Positions 1-7,289 of a DNA stretch of 33,957 nucleotides are shown here, in pieces (the first letter of the stretch is position 1; each line of letters starts with the position of its first letter). A program made the translations under genes and the position numbers. This DNA is from UBA4971 sp029551185 (lineage in GTDB: Bacteria > Bacillota > SHA-98 > UBA4971). The stretch lies in the NCBI GenBank assembly GCA_035593725.1, contig DAOSZN010000022.1, forward strand, positions 1 to 33,957. Direction: 5' to 3'. The notes under the pieces were generated by a model that did no database searches, was not told where the DNA came from, and saw only the letters and a program-made list of their open reading frames with translations.

Positions 1-47
1 GGGTGACATTTTCTCAGACCGCTTATAGGGTGACATTATCACAGGCC
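1..47. repeat. Two-copy direct repeat, possible insertion-sequence end
   Basis: Two 20-nt copies beginning GGGTGACATT lie at 1-20 and 28-47, 27 nt apart, and match at 17 of 20 positions. Tandem GGGTGACATTTTC-type motifs are, from memory, typical of the terminal repeats of some IS21- and IS481-like elements in Bacillota. If that is right, the transposase genes lie to the left, outside the window. The element family is inference; only the repeat is seen. Confidence 0.45.
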
Positions 48-70
48 GACGACATACAACGACGATCATC

Positions 71-99
71 TTGACACTGCGGTATTGCTGTATTAAAAT
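71..99 (+). promoter_or_regulatory. Consensus sigma-A promoter of rplM-rpsI
   Basis: TTGACA (71-76) and TAAAAT (94-99) are separated by exactly 17 nt, a near-perfect housekeeping promoter. It predicts a transcript start near 106 and a leader of about 60 nt before rplM. Confidence 0.8.
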
Positions 100-101
100 A
101 G

Positions 102-155
102 CTCGTGGGGCTTGACGCCCGTATTTACTTTATTGATGTGTGAAGATTTCACGAG
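102..155 (+). promoter_or_regulatory. Structured rplM leader (L13-leader-like)
   Basis: CTCGTG (102-107) pairs perfectly with CACGAG (150-155), enclosing a small hairpin of GGGC (108-111) with GCCC (117-120). The 3' arm runs into the rplM ribosome binding site GAGGGGG (153-159), so folding could hide it. Position and architecture fit the known L13 leader class of Bacillota, where ribosomal protein feeds back on its own mRNA. The class assignment was not tested against a covariance model. Confidence 0.5.
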
Positions 156-167
156 GGGGATATCATG

Positions 168-602
168 ATGGCTCGTGGCGGACTTAAGCCCCAAGGCATA
201 GAGGGCGATTGGTACATTGTTGATGCTGAGGGGAAAACCCTCGGTAGGCTGGCAAGCCAGGTCGCAAGTGTGCTTCGGGGCAAACACAAACCTTCTTACA
301 GCCCACACCTGGATATGGGTGACTATGTGATAGTGGTCAATGCTGACAAGGTAAGAGTTACCGGCAATAAGTTGAGGCAGAAGATGTATTATAGGCACAG
401 TGGGTATCCAGGTGGCTTTAGAGCCGTCTCTCTTGAAGACATGCTTACAAGTAAGCCTGAGGCTGTGATTGAGAATGCAGTTAAGGGAATGCTGCCTCAT
501 AACCGGCTCGGACGCAAGCTTAGAAGGAAGCTTAAGGTCTATAGCGGCCCAGACCACCCCCATGCTGCGCAGAAGCCGAAACCTCTTGAGATTGAGGGTT
601 GA
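168..602 (+). CDS. rplM: 50S ribosomal protein L13
   Basis: L13 of the large ribosomal subunit, about 144 residues, the usual length. Family landmarks visible are the WYIVDAEGKTLGRLAS block near the N-terminus, GDYVIVVNAD near residue 50, YYRHSGYPGG near 75, and the basic GMLPHNRLGRKLRRKLKVY segment near 110. The C-terminus ends in HPHAAQKPKPLEIEG. Two ATG codons sit in tandem at 165 and 168. The Shine-Dalgarno GAGGGGG (153-159) is 5 nt from the first and 8 nt from the second, so 168 is preferred. It is the first gene of the conserved rplM-rpsI pair, 41 nt ahead of rpsI, with a dedicated promoter and structured leader. Confidence 0.97.
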   Translation: MARGGLKPQGIEGDWYIVDAEGKTLGRLASQVASVLRGKHKPSYSPHLDMGDYVIVVNADKVRVTGNKLRQKMYYRHSGYPGGFRAVSLEDMLTSKPEAVIENAVKGMLPHNRLGRKLRRKLKVYSGPDHPHAAQKPKPLEIEG

Positions 603-643
603 CGGGGCCGAGCAGCGTTATTCCGCATGAAGGAGGGTAAGGC

Positions 644-1051
644 ATGGATTTAGCAGAGACACGGCAAGGACCGGTGCAGGCTACCGGCAGGCGCAAGCGT
701 TCAATCGCCAGGGTTCAATTAAAGCCTGGGCGCGGACAGATTATTGTTAACGGAAAAACAGTGTCTGATTATTTTGGGCGCAAGATTCTTGACATTATCG
801 TCCGCCAACCGCTCGTTATAACGGACACAAGCGACAAGTTTGATATTGTTGCGAAGGTTGAAGGCGGTGGCGCGTCAGGTCAAGCAGGCGCACTCAGACA
901 CGGCATTGCCAGGGCCTTGCAGGAATATGACCCGGACTTGCGTTTGCCCCTGAAAAAGGCCGGGCTCCTGACACGTGACCCTCGCATGAAGGAGCGCCAT
1001 AAGTACGGTCTCAAGAAAGCCCGTAGAGCGCCACAGTATTCTAAGAGATAA
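644..1051 (+). CDS. rpsI: 30S ribosomal protein S9
   Basis: S9 of the small subunit, 135 residues. The N-terminus carries the family motif ATGRRKRSIARV, preceded by about 13 extra residues. The centre has the conserved GGGASGQAGALRHGIARAL block (about residues 74-92). The C-terminus has DPRMKERHKYGLKKARRAPQ and finishes in YSKR, the invariant basic tail that reaches the ribosomal P site. The start ATG has AAGGAGGG about 7 nt upstream. It is co-transcribed with rplM, and a strong terminator follows about 60 nt downstream. Confidence 0.97.
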   Translation: MDLAETRQGPVQATGRRKRSIARVQLKPGRGQIIVNGKTVSDYFGRKILDIIVRQPLVITDTSDKFDIVAKVEGGGASGQAGALRHGIARALQEYDPDLRLPLKKAGLLTRDPRMKERHKYGLKKARRAPQYSKR

Positions 1052-1112
1052 CTTTTGTCTGTATCTTAATCCATATGGCAAAACATTTGCTTTTTCGGGT
1101 TTATGCTAAATG

Positions 1113-1154
1113 CCGGGCGTATCTCTGTTGTCAGAGTATGCGACCCGGTTTTTT
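1113..1154 (+). terminator. Rho-independent terminator of rplM-rpsI
   Basis: CCGGG (1113-1117) pairs with CCCGG (1144-1148). The inner helix CTCTG (1123-1127) with CAGAG (1132-1136) closes a 4-nt loop, and imperfect pairs link the two helices. Six T residues follow directly (1149-1154). Confidence 0.88.
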
Positions 1155-1181
1155 GCCGCTTTTTTGTGTGGCGCGTATAGT
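1153..1181 (+). promoter_or_regulatory. Probable promoter of the 1384 gene
   Basis: TTGCCG (1153-1158) and TATAGT (1176-1181) are 17 nt apart. It starts within the T tract of the rpsI terminator, so the next gene would be an independent unit with a leader of about 195 nt. Confidence 0.45.
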
Positions 1182-1260
1182 CTACGGTGGCGGCAGCCGT
1201 GGAACGTGAGCCTTAGCCGGAAAGAAGAAAGAGTTTTCAAGTGTAGTGTGACAAGGTGAA

Positions 1261-1325
1261 AAATCCCGGTCGCCAATGCACTTTATGGGCGTTAGGTGCG
1301 GCGATACGGATTTAGGAGGAAATCC
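1261..1325 (+). promoter_or_regulatory. Leader with two mutually exclusive pairings
   Basis: GGATTT (1308-1313) can pair perfectly with AAATCC at 1261-1266 or with a second AAATCC at 1320-1325. The first pairing encloses a nested helix, TCGCC (1270-1274) with GGCGA (1300-1304) and GCAC (1278-1281) with GTGC (1296-1299). The second is a tight hairpin presenting AGGAGG (1314-1319) in its loop. No start codon stands at normal spacing from that AGGAGG. It looks like a regulatory switch, but no known riboswitch class was recognised. The whole 1052-1383 interval is otherwise non-coding. Confidence 0.35.
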
Positions 1326-1383
1326 CCGGAGCGTCTCGAAAAGTAACTCCAAGACAGACTTCTGGATGTTTGGGGGTCTTCAC

Positions 1384-1905
1384 TTGAAAACATATGTGCC
1401 TCGCCGAGTAAGACGGCGCAGGCAAATCATGACTCGGCTTTTTGTCGGCTTGATTCTGGCAGGGTTAGGCGCGTCTGTCATTGTTATGCGTTATCCGTGG
1501 ATCATACCCGGTGCCACAGACTTCATGGATCAAGCACGAGTATACCGGGATTTGGCAACGCTTCCTCTGACTGTGAAGATTAGTGTGGAAGATGCGGTGT
1601 TTTGGGGGCCGAACCTCTTTATTGTAAGTATCGGCATAGAGAATAACTCACGTTTTGCAATTCTTTGTAAAGACTTGCGTTTAGTGGACAGGCAAGGACA
1701 GGTCTACATGCCCAGCAGCACAAGTGTCTACTATGTGAACCGCGATGAATCCCTGTGGATGAGACAGGTTAATCCCGGCCAGAAGCTCAAAGGGAAGTAT
1801 GCTTTTACTGTGCCGGACGGAGTTTTCGGGCTCATGTTCGCTGTGGACACTGAGATAGGACTGGTTAAACTCAAAGCTATCAGCGAAGTAGCGAGAGCAT
1901 ATTAA
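1384..1905 (+). CDS. Membrane-anchored hypothetical protein, DUF4352-like fold possible
   Basis: Product of unknown function, about 173 residues from the chosen TTG. A basic N-terminus (RRVRRRRQ) is followed by one transmembrane segment (about residues 17-35, LFVGLILAGLGASVIVM), then an extracytoplasmic domain. That domain has alternating beta-strand character, with NNSRFAILCKDLRLVDRQG and VNPGQKLKGKYAFTVPDG. This resembles telokin-like DUF4352 domains, which is a guess by pattern. The frame is open back to an ATG at 1276, but that ATG has no Shine-Dalgarno and lies inside the structured leader. The TTG at 1384 has GGGGG 7 nt upstream (1372-1376), partly inside an AAGAC/GTCTT hairpin (1351-1380). 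It stands alone between rpsI and the enoyl-CoA hydratase gene. Confidence 0.65.
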   Translation: MKTYVPRRVRRRRQIMTRLFVGLILAGLGASVIVMRYPWIIPGATDFMDQARVYRDLATLPLTVKISVEDAVFWGPNLFIVSIGIENNSRFAILCKDLRLVDRQGQVYMPSSTSVYYVNRDESLWMRQVNPGQKLKGKYAFTVPDGVFGLMFAVDTEIGLVKLKAISEVARAY

Positions 1906-2153
1906 AAGCCATTTACATATGCCGAGGCGAGGGGTTCGCCGGGAGTTGGGTAAGCAAGTCCGATCCATTGTGCAAGTGGCTGGGAAGAATGTCGAGTATA
2001 CTTGGCCAATCATGTGATGTTTACACTCTCTGAACGTGTGCACCCGCCAGGACGGTGGGCTCACCTATGCTGCGTGTGATGCGGCGTATACTGAGTAAGC
2101 AGGAATAATTTCCGATACGAGAGGATAAGGGAATAACTAGGGAGGTGCTACAG

Positions 2154-2933
2154 GTGGAGTCGGAGCGTGTGAAAGTAAGTTATGATAACGGTATGGTTTC
2201 CATCACAATAGACAGGCCTCCTGTGAATGTTTTGAACCTTGATATCTTAAGCGAACTGTCTCAAGCCTTCCGGAAGTTGGAGCAATGTGCTGAGCCTATG
2301 GTTGTAGTAATTACGGGGAAGGGCGGGAAAGCCTTTGTGGCCGGAGCTGATATTGTCGAGATTAGCGGGCTTACACGAGAAACAGGCAGAAGCCTTTCCA
2401 GGAAGGGGCATGAAGTCTATAATGAGATTTCAGACTTCCCATGGCCTGTAATTGCAGGGATTTCCGGACTCTGTCTGGGAGGCGGGATGGAACTTGCTCT
2501 CGCCTGCGATATCAGGATTGCTGCTGATAACGCTAAATTCGGACAGCCGGAAGTAAACTTAGGTATAATCCCGGGGTGGGGTGGGACCCAGAGGTTGCCC
2601 AGGCTTGTAGGTGCAGGTTTCGCCCGGGAACTGATACTGACAGGCCGCATCATAGATGCCGGGGAAGCCTTAAGGATAGGTCTTGTAAACCAAGTCGTGC
2701 CTTATGAAGATCTTAGTAATACTTGCATAGAGTTTGCAAAGACTATTCTGGGCAAAGCACCGCTTGCAGTAAAGATGGCAAAGCAGGCCATAAACGAAGG
2801 GATTGAACTCTCCCTTGAGGAAGGCTTAAAGCTGGAGGAAAAATGCTTTGGCGAGCTTTGCGCATCAGAAGACATGAAAGAAGGAACGTCTGCGTTTCTC
2901 AAGAAGCGTAAAGCTGAGTTCACCGGAAAATAA
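2154..2933 (+). CDS. Enoyl-CoA hydratase/isomerase (crotonase family)
   Basis: Crotonase-fold protein of 259 residues, likely hydrating 2-enoyl-CoA esters in fatty-acid or butyrate-type metabolism. Oxyanion-hole sequences are present: KAFVAGADI near residue 60-69 and GLCLGGGMELALACD near 106-120. Both catalytic acidic positions are there, Glu113 (GGGME) and Glu133 (FGQPE), which correspond to the two glutamates of rat crotonase and favour hydratase activity. The C-terminus KRKAEFTGK is typical. The frame opens at GTG 2145, but GGAGG (2141-2145) overlaps that codon, so the GTG at 2154, 8 nt downstream, is the better start. The true substrate cannot be told; neighbours give no complete beta-oxidation set. 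Confidence 0.9.
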   Translation: MESERVKVSYDNGMVSITIDRPPVNVLNLDILSELSQAFRKLEQCAEPMVVVITGKGGKAFVAGADIVEISGLTRETGRSLSRKGHEVYNEISDFPWPVIAGISGLCLGGGMELALACDIRIAADNAKFGQPEVNLGIIPGWGGTQRLPRLVGAGFARELILTGRIIDAGEALRIGLVNQVVPYEDLSNTCIEFAKTILGKAPLAVKMAKQAINEGIELSLEEGLKLEEKCFGELCASEDMKEGTSAFLKKRKAEFTGK

Positions 2934-2956
2934 GAGAGATCGAAAGAGGTATATTC

Positions 2957-3841
2957 ATGCTGTATCCGTCTATTGCTGTCCCCGGTCTTGAAATCGACGC
3001 CCAGAGTGTCCATGAAACCCTGATCGAGTTTGTGAAAACCCAAATGCTCAAGGCAGGACGCAACAAAGCTGTGTTCGGGCTTTCCGGGGGTCTTGATTCT
3101 GTTGTCTTGGCATTTCTTTTAACTGAGGCTCTGGGTTCTGATAATGTTCTTGCTGCTGTTCTTCCATATCATACTACCTGTTCCAAGAGTCTTCAGGACG
3201 CCAAGAATGTCCGGGACATTCTTGGGCTTCAATGTGTGACAATGGATATCACCCCTATGGTAAATGAGTGCCAAAGGACCCTTTTGGCTGCGACCGGAAA
3301 AGAGCCTGATAACGTACGGTTAGGGAATATAATGGCCAGACAGAGAATGATGTTGCTCTATGACTTGTCTGCGGCAATCGGAGGTCTTGTGATAGGAACA
3401 AGCAATAAGACAGAACTCCTTCTGGGCTACGGAACCCTCCACGGGGATTTGGCGTTCGCCTTTGATCCTTTAGGAGACCTCTACAAAACCCAGGTTCGTT
3501 CATACGCGAGGTATCTGGGGGTTCCCGAGAATATCGTGGTAAAACCCCCAAGCGCGGATTTTTGGGTAGGACAGACTGACGAGGCAGACTTGGGCTTTAC
3601 CTATGATGATCTGGATAAGCTTCTCTATCTCATGGTGGATGGGAGACGAAGCAAACAGGAATTGCTGAAGATAGGATTTGACCGGGGGTTTATCGATGCG
3701 GTCAAGGCTCGCGTTCGTCGGAATAAATTCAAGGCAAAGATGCCGGTAATCGCCGGTTTGCAGAAACGAGGAATAGGGGGGGACTACCGCTATTGGCGGA
3801 GCACTACTTCACAGAAGAGCCGAGTTCAGAGCGGTCTATAA
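2957..3841 (+). CDS. nadE: NAD+ synthase, ammonia-dependent type
   Basis: Final step of NAD synthesis: deamido-NAD + ATP + ammonia to NAD+. It has 294 residues and no N-terminal nitrilase/glutaminase domain, so this is the short ammonia-using form or depends on a separate amidotransferase. The PP-loop SGGLDS lies at residues 43-48. Downstream are GTSNKTELLLGYGTLHGD (about 152-169), the DPLGDLYKTQV block, and KPPSADFWVGQTDE (about 196-209), all family signatures. ATG 2957 has GAGG 7 nt upstream. The 3' end overlaps the methyltransferase gene by 49 nt, implying translational coupling. The C-terminal 30 residues are longer and less conserved than usual. Confidence 0.93.
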   Translation: MLYPSIAVPGLEIDAQSVHETLIEFVKTQMLKAGRNKAVFGLSGGLDSVVLAFLLTEALGSDNVLAAVLPYHTTCSKSLQDAKNVRDILGLQCVTMDITPMVNECQRTLLAATGKEPDNVRLGNIMARQRMMLLYDLSAAIGGLVIGTSNKTELLLGYGTLHGDLAFAFDPLGDLYKTQVRSYARYLGVPENIVVKPPSADFWVGQTDEADLGFTYDDLDKLLYLMVDGRRSKQELLKIGFDRGFIDAVKARVRRNKFKAKMPVIAGLQKRGIGGDYRYWRSTTSQKSRVQSGL

Positions 3842-4407
3842 AGGAAATTGCCGTTGATATCAGGGGGTTTTCGTTCAGATTCCTGACAGACAAAGGGGTA
3901 TTCGCAAGAGGCAAGCTTGATCGTGGAACAAGACTTCTTATAGAGACAATGGACCTTGACAGGGCAAGGAGAATCTTGGACCTTGGGTGCGGGTACGGTC
4001 CAATAGGCATTGTGGCTGCGCGGATCTCTCCGGAGTCAGAGGTTTTCATGGTAGATGTGAATAGGAGAGCATACGAACTTGCCGGAGAAAATATCCGCCT
4101 GAATCGGGTGCCAAACGCGAAGGTCATGTTGGGCAATGGGTTTGAACCTGTTCGTGGTACCAAGTTTGATCTCATCTTATGCAATCCTCCGATACGGGCA
4201 GGAAAATCAGTAGTCTTCCCCCTCATCACTGAGGCGCGGGAATTTCTTGAGCCGGGTGGGCGTCTGCTTGTCGTGGCCCGTACGAAACAAGGGTCAAAGA
4301 GCATTCTAAAGCATATGTCAGAGGTCTTCGATGTGGCGGAAGAAATAGAAAAAGGCGGTGGCTATCGGGTTATGGAAGGCTCTGCTTCTATTGGCGGTCT
4401 TTGCTAG
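3793..4407 (+). CDS. Class I SAM methyltransferase, RsmC-like small domain
   Basis: A 204-residue SAM-dependent methyltransferase of the 'methyltransferase small' family (RsmC/RlmG relatives that modify rRNA guanine N2). Visible motifs are LTDKGVFARGKLDRGTRLL (substrate-recognition side, residues 31-49), motif I ILDLGCGYGPIG (61-72), an acidic strand end VDVN, and the catalytic motif IV NPPI (131-134). Family members usually show NPP followed by an aromatic residue; here it is Ile. The start is TTG 3793 with a run of G residues (3776-3782) about 10 nt upstream, and it overlaps nadE by 49 nt in another frame. The actual RNA target cannot be inferred. Confidence 0.85.
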   Translation: MAEHYFTEEPSSERSIKEIAVDIRGFSFRFLTDKGVFARGKLDRGTRLLIETMDLDRARRILDLGCGYGPIGIVAARISPESEVFMVDVNRRAYELAGENIRLNRVPNAKVMLGNGFEPVRGTKFDLILCNPPIRAGKSVVFPLITEAREFLEPGGRLLVVARTKQGSKSILKHMSEVFDVAEEIEKGGGYRVMEGSASIGGLC

Positions 4408-4498
4408 GCAGCGCGCGCATAACTATGTTATAGGAGTTGCTCGCCTGAAAAAAGCTTTGTTTCTCTTTATGCGGCGCGCTCCGGAGGGTGAATTCCTA

Positions 4499-5794
4499 TT
4501 GAAGTCGCCGATTATTATTGTGTGGACCGACAGGGCTTGGATTGTTGCTCTGGCAACTATCGGAACAGTCATTGCATTTCTCCTTGTTCTCACTTATGTA
4601 TCAGTGAAGGTCAATGCCCCTCTTTCAGAAGCAGTATGTGGCAAGACGATTATTATCGATCCCGGTCACGGCGGAGATGATGCAGGCGCCTGCGGACGCT
4701 CGGGACTTCTGGAGAAGGAAGTGGTTCTGGATATAGGCTTGCGTTTGGCAGACTTATTTAACCGAGCTGCTGTCTATACAGTGTTAACTCGTAGTACGGA
4801 TAATGATCTCGTCGAGTCCGAAGGCTATTCCAATGCAAACCGGAAGAGGCTTGATTTGGAAAGCCGCGTTAAGCTTGCATCTCACCATAATGCAGACCTT
4901 TACATCAGTATTCACGCAAACAGTTTTCCTGAGCAAGTCTGGTCCGGCGCCCAGACTTTTTACTATAGCAAGTCAGATGAGGCTAAGGCGCTTGCCGTAG
5001 CTATACAGAAGGAACTCGTAAGCCGTCTCGGTCCCAATCTTCGAAAAGCGAAAGCCTGTGATGATTACTTTGTGCTACGCAATTCGACAGTTCCTGCAGT
5101 TCTTGTAGAAGTGGGTTTCCTGTCGAATCCACGGGAAGAGGCCTTGCTCGCTCAAGGGGATTATAGGAGGCAGGTGGCTGAAGCTGTTTTCTATGGGACT
5201 GTCAATTATCTGGTGGATTCCTATAAAAAAGGCAGGCAAAAGGAGGCCGATGAATCCAGGCCAACCTCTGATTTGCCAAGGGAATCCATGGATATCCAAA
5301 ATGATGCTTCACTGTATTCAAGAGCTAAGGCTGCTTTGAATTTAGATGTGGATGAAGTTGCCCTGTATTTTGCAGGGCCGACTAATTTCGATGATGACCT
5401 CATGCCTGAAGTTCGTAAAATCCCCGGTATAGAAGCAGAGAGCAATTGGGATTTGCGTGCCTCAAGGATTGTGCAAGAACTCATAAAAGGGCCTTCGCGC
5501 GGAAGCGTGCTGTGTCCGACCTTGCCGAGAGGCACATATCTTAGGTCGCTTAAGATAATAGATAATATAGCTTACGTAGACTTTAGCAAGGAACTCATGG
5601 AGAACCATTGGGGAGGGAGCAGGGCTGAGGAGTTAACCGTGTACTCCATCGTAAATACCTTGACAGATGTCGCCGGAATCAAGGCAGTCCAGATTCTTAT
5701 TGAAGGTCTTGTATCCTCCACTATCGCAGGCCACATCTTCCTTGATGAGCCTCTTTCTCCCAATTTTGATATTATAGAGTTTAGGCAATTCTAA
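4499..5794 (+). CDS. N-acetylmuramoyl-L-alanine amidase fused to a GerMN domain
   Basis: Cell-wall hydrolase that cleaves the bond between MurNAc and the stem peptide, here with a C-terminal GerMN (sporulation/germination) domain; 431 residues. A short N-terminus is followed by one transmembrane segment (about residues 13-33), so it is anchored facing outward. Amidase_3 zinc and catalytic residues are visible: His57 in IIIDPGHGG, Glu72 in GLLEKE, His139 in YISIHAN, and Glu204 in VLVEVGFLSN. After a charged linker, residues about 283-425 form the GerMN domain, with IVQELIKGPSRGS and AYVDFSKELMENHWGGS. The frame opens at GTG 4358 inside the methyltransferase gene, but TTG 4499 follows GGAGG (4483-4487) by 11 nt and gives a normal membrane-anchor N-terminus. 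Confidence 0.9.
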   Translation: MKSPIIIVWTDRAWIVALATIGTVIAFLLVLTYVSVKVNAPLSEAVCGKTIIIDPGHGGDDAGACGRSGLLEKEVVLDIGLRLADLFNRAAVYTVLTRSTDNDLVESEGYSNANRKRLDLESRVKLASHHNADLYISIHANSFPEQVWSGAQTFYYSKSDEAKALAVAIQKELVSRLGPNLRKAKACDDYFVLRNSTVPAVLVEVGFLSNPREEALLAQGDYRRQVAEAVFYGTVNYLVDSYKKGRQKEADESRPTSDLPRESMDIQNDASLYSRAKAALNLDVDEVALYFAGPTNFDDDLMPEVRKIPGIEAESNWDLRASRIVQELIKGPSRGSVLCPTLPRGTYLRSLKIIDNIAYVDFSKELMENHWGGSRAEELTVYSIVNTLTDVAGIKAVQILIEGLVSSTIAGHIFLDEPLSPNFDIIEFRQF

Positions 5795-5906
5795 GATGGG
5801 GTAAAGAGGAAAATCAGCCGGCTTGCTAGAATATCTTAGCATCTTAGGGATTATCCTACTACTGAGAAAACCCCTGTTTATGCAAGGAAAGTCGAGGTGC
5901 GGCATT

Positions 5907-7289
5907 ATGAAACAAACAGGTGTAGTGCTATGCGCTCTTGCGCCTCATCCTCCCCTTCTCATCCCTGAGATAGGGAAAAGGGATATCGATATTGTCAAAG
6001 CCACGCAGGAAGCCATGGGCAAGATAGCTCGCTTTGTAAGTCAAGCCAAACCCGATGTGATTATAGTCATTAGTCCCCATGCGCCTTTATTCCGTGACGT
6101 TATAGCGGTTTTGGCCGATGATCGGCTGAGCGGGGATTTTTCCGGGTTTGGCGTGCCTCATGTCGGATATTCTTTTAAGAATGATACTGAACTTGTCTCT
6201 GCTATTATGGACGAGGCTACCAAAATCGGGGTAAGAACGTATAAGCTTGATTCAAAGAGCAAAGACAGGCATAGAAGGCTTCAAGGGTTAGATCATGGGG
6301 TTCTTGTCCCTATGCATTTTATCAGTCAAGAGGTGGGGCAGGATGTTCCTATAGTTGTGATGGGTACGGCTTTATTGCCCCGTGATGTGCTTTATGCTTT
6401 CGGACAGGCTATAGACAAGGCAGCCCGGAGGTTGGAAAGGAGGGCTGTCCTCATTGCCAGTGGGGACTTGTCACACCGTCTGACTCGTGAGGCGCCTGCA
6501 GGCTATAGCAGGCGTGGCAGGGAATTCGACGAGAAGCTTATTGGGTTTTTGAGAGATATGGATGTCGAAGGGATTCTGTCCTTGGACGATTCTTTACTGG
6601 ATGAGGCCGGTGAATGCGGTTACCGTCCGGTGGTGACTGCCCTTGGCGCTCTCTCGGGTGATGAAGTCCGGTCTTGGGTATTGTCATACGAAGGTCCATT
6701 TGGAGTGGGTTACGGGTGCGTCGTTTTCGGTCCGGAGATAGATTCACCAGGCGGTTGCTGTTCCGGGGAGTGTCCATCCGGTGAAAGCTTTCCGGTAAAG
6801 CTGGCTCGCGCTGCAGTTGAAGCGTACATCAAACATGGAAAGAGGATAAACCCTCCGGAAGATGTCCCTCAGGAATTCCGGGAACAGGCAGGAGTGTTCT
6901 GTACTTTAAAGATTAATGGCGAGCTAAGAGGCTGCATAGGAACTATAGAGTCAACTACGGGGAGTATCGCCAATGAGATCATCAGGAACGCTATCGCAGC
7001 TGCAACAGCAGACCCCAGGTTCCACCCTGTCAGAGAAGATGAACTGGATAGTCTTTGTTATTCTGTGGATGTTTTAATGCCTGGTCAGCGTGTTCTGAGC
7101 CTTGATGAACTGGATCCGAAAATCTACGGCGTTATAGTCCGTAAAGGACGAAAGCGCGGACTGCTTCTGCCGGATATCGAAGGAGTGGACACTCCTTATG
7201 AGCAGGTGGCTATAGCAAAGCGCAAGGCCGGCATAGGTCAGAATGAAGATGTGGAAATCGAGAGATTTGAAGTCAAGAGGTACACTTGA
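5907..7289 (+). CDS. amrB/amrA: AmmeMemoRadiSam system: MEMO-like (AmrB) fused to AMMECR1 (AmrA)
   Basis: A 460-residue fusion of two usually separate proteins of the AmmeMemoRadiSam set, whose reaction is not established to my knowledge. Residues 1 to about 270 are the MEMO domain, a class III extradiol-dioxygenase fold. Putative metal-site residues are His14 (APHPPLL), His58 (SPHAPLF), His190 (GDLSHRL) and Cys237 (ECGYRP). Residues about 287-460 are AMMECR1, with the invariant LRGCIGT. The linker is cysteine-rich (Cys274, Cys275, Cys279). The ORF opens at 5823, but ATG 5907 has GAGGTG 9 nt upstream and starts directly in the MEMO fold. The stop TGA overlaps the start of the radical-SAM partner (TGATG), so the two are coupled. 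Confidence 0.92.
   Translation: MKQTGVVLCALAPHPPLLIPEIGKRDIDIVKATQEAMGKIARFVSQAKPDVIIVISPHAPLFRDVIAVLADDRLSGDFSGFGVPHVGYSFKNDTELVSAIMDEATKIGVRTYKLDSKSKDRHRRLQGLDHGVLVPMHFISQEVGQDVPIVVMGTALLPRDVLYAFGQAIDKAARRLERRAVLIASGDLSHRLTREAPAGYSRRGREFDEKLIGFLRDMDVEGILSLDDSLLDEAGECGYRPVVTALGALSGDEVRSWVLSYEGPFGVGYGCVVFGPEIDSPGGCCSGECPSGESFPVKLARAAVEAYIKHGKRINPPEDVPQEFREQAGVFCTLKINGELRGCIGTIESTTGSIANEIIRNAIAAATADPRFHPVREDELDSLCYSVDVLMPGQRVLSLDELDPKIYGVIVRKGRKRGLLLPDIEGVDTPYEQVAIAKRKAGIGQNEDVEIERFEVKRYT

Noticed and set aside
93..563. Minus-strand 156-codon open frame over rplM
   Set aside because: It lies opposite rplM, which has clear family motifs, promoter and ribosome binding site; the antisense translation has no recognisable features.
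1236..1310. Cobalamin-riboswitch-like string AAGGTGAAAAATCC before the 1384 gene
   Set aside because: The B12 box and the remaining conserved core are missing, so the similarity is limited to a short purine-rich stretch.
1276..1383. ATG 1276 as start of the 1384 gene
   Set aside because: No Shine-Dalgarno precedes it, it lies inside paired leader sequence, and the added N-terminus is unlike a signal or anchor sequence.
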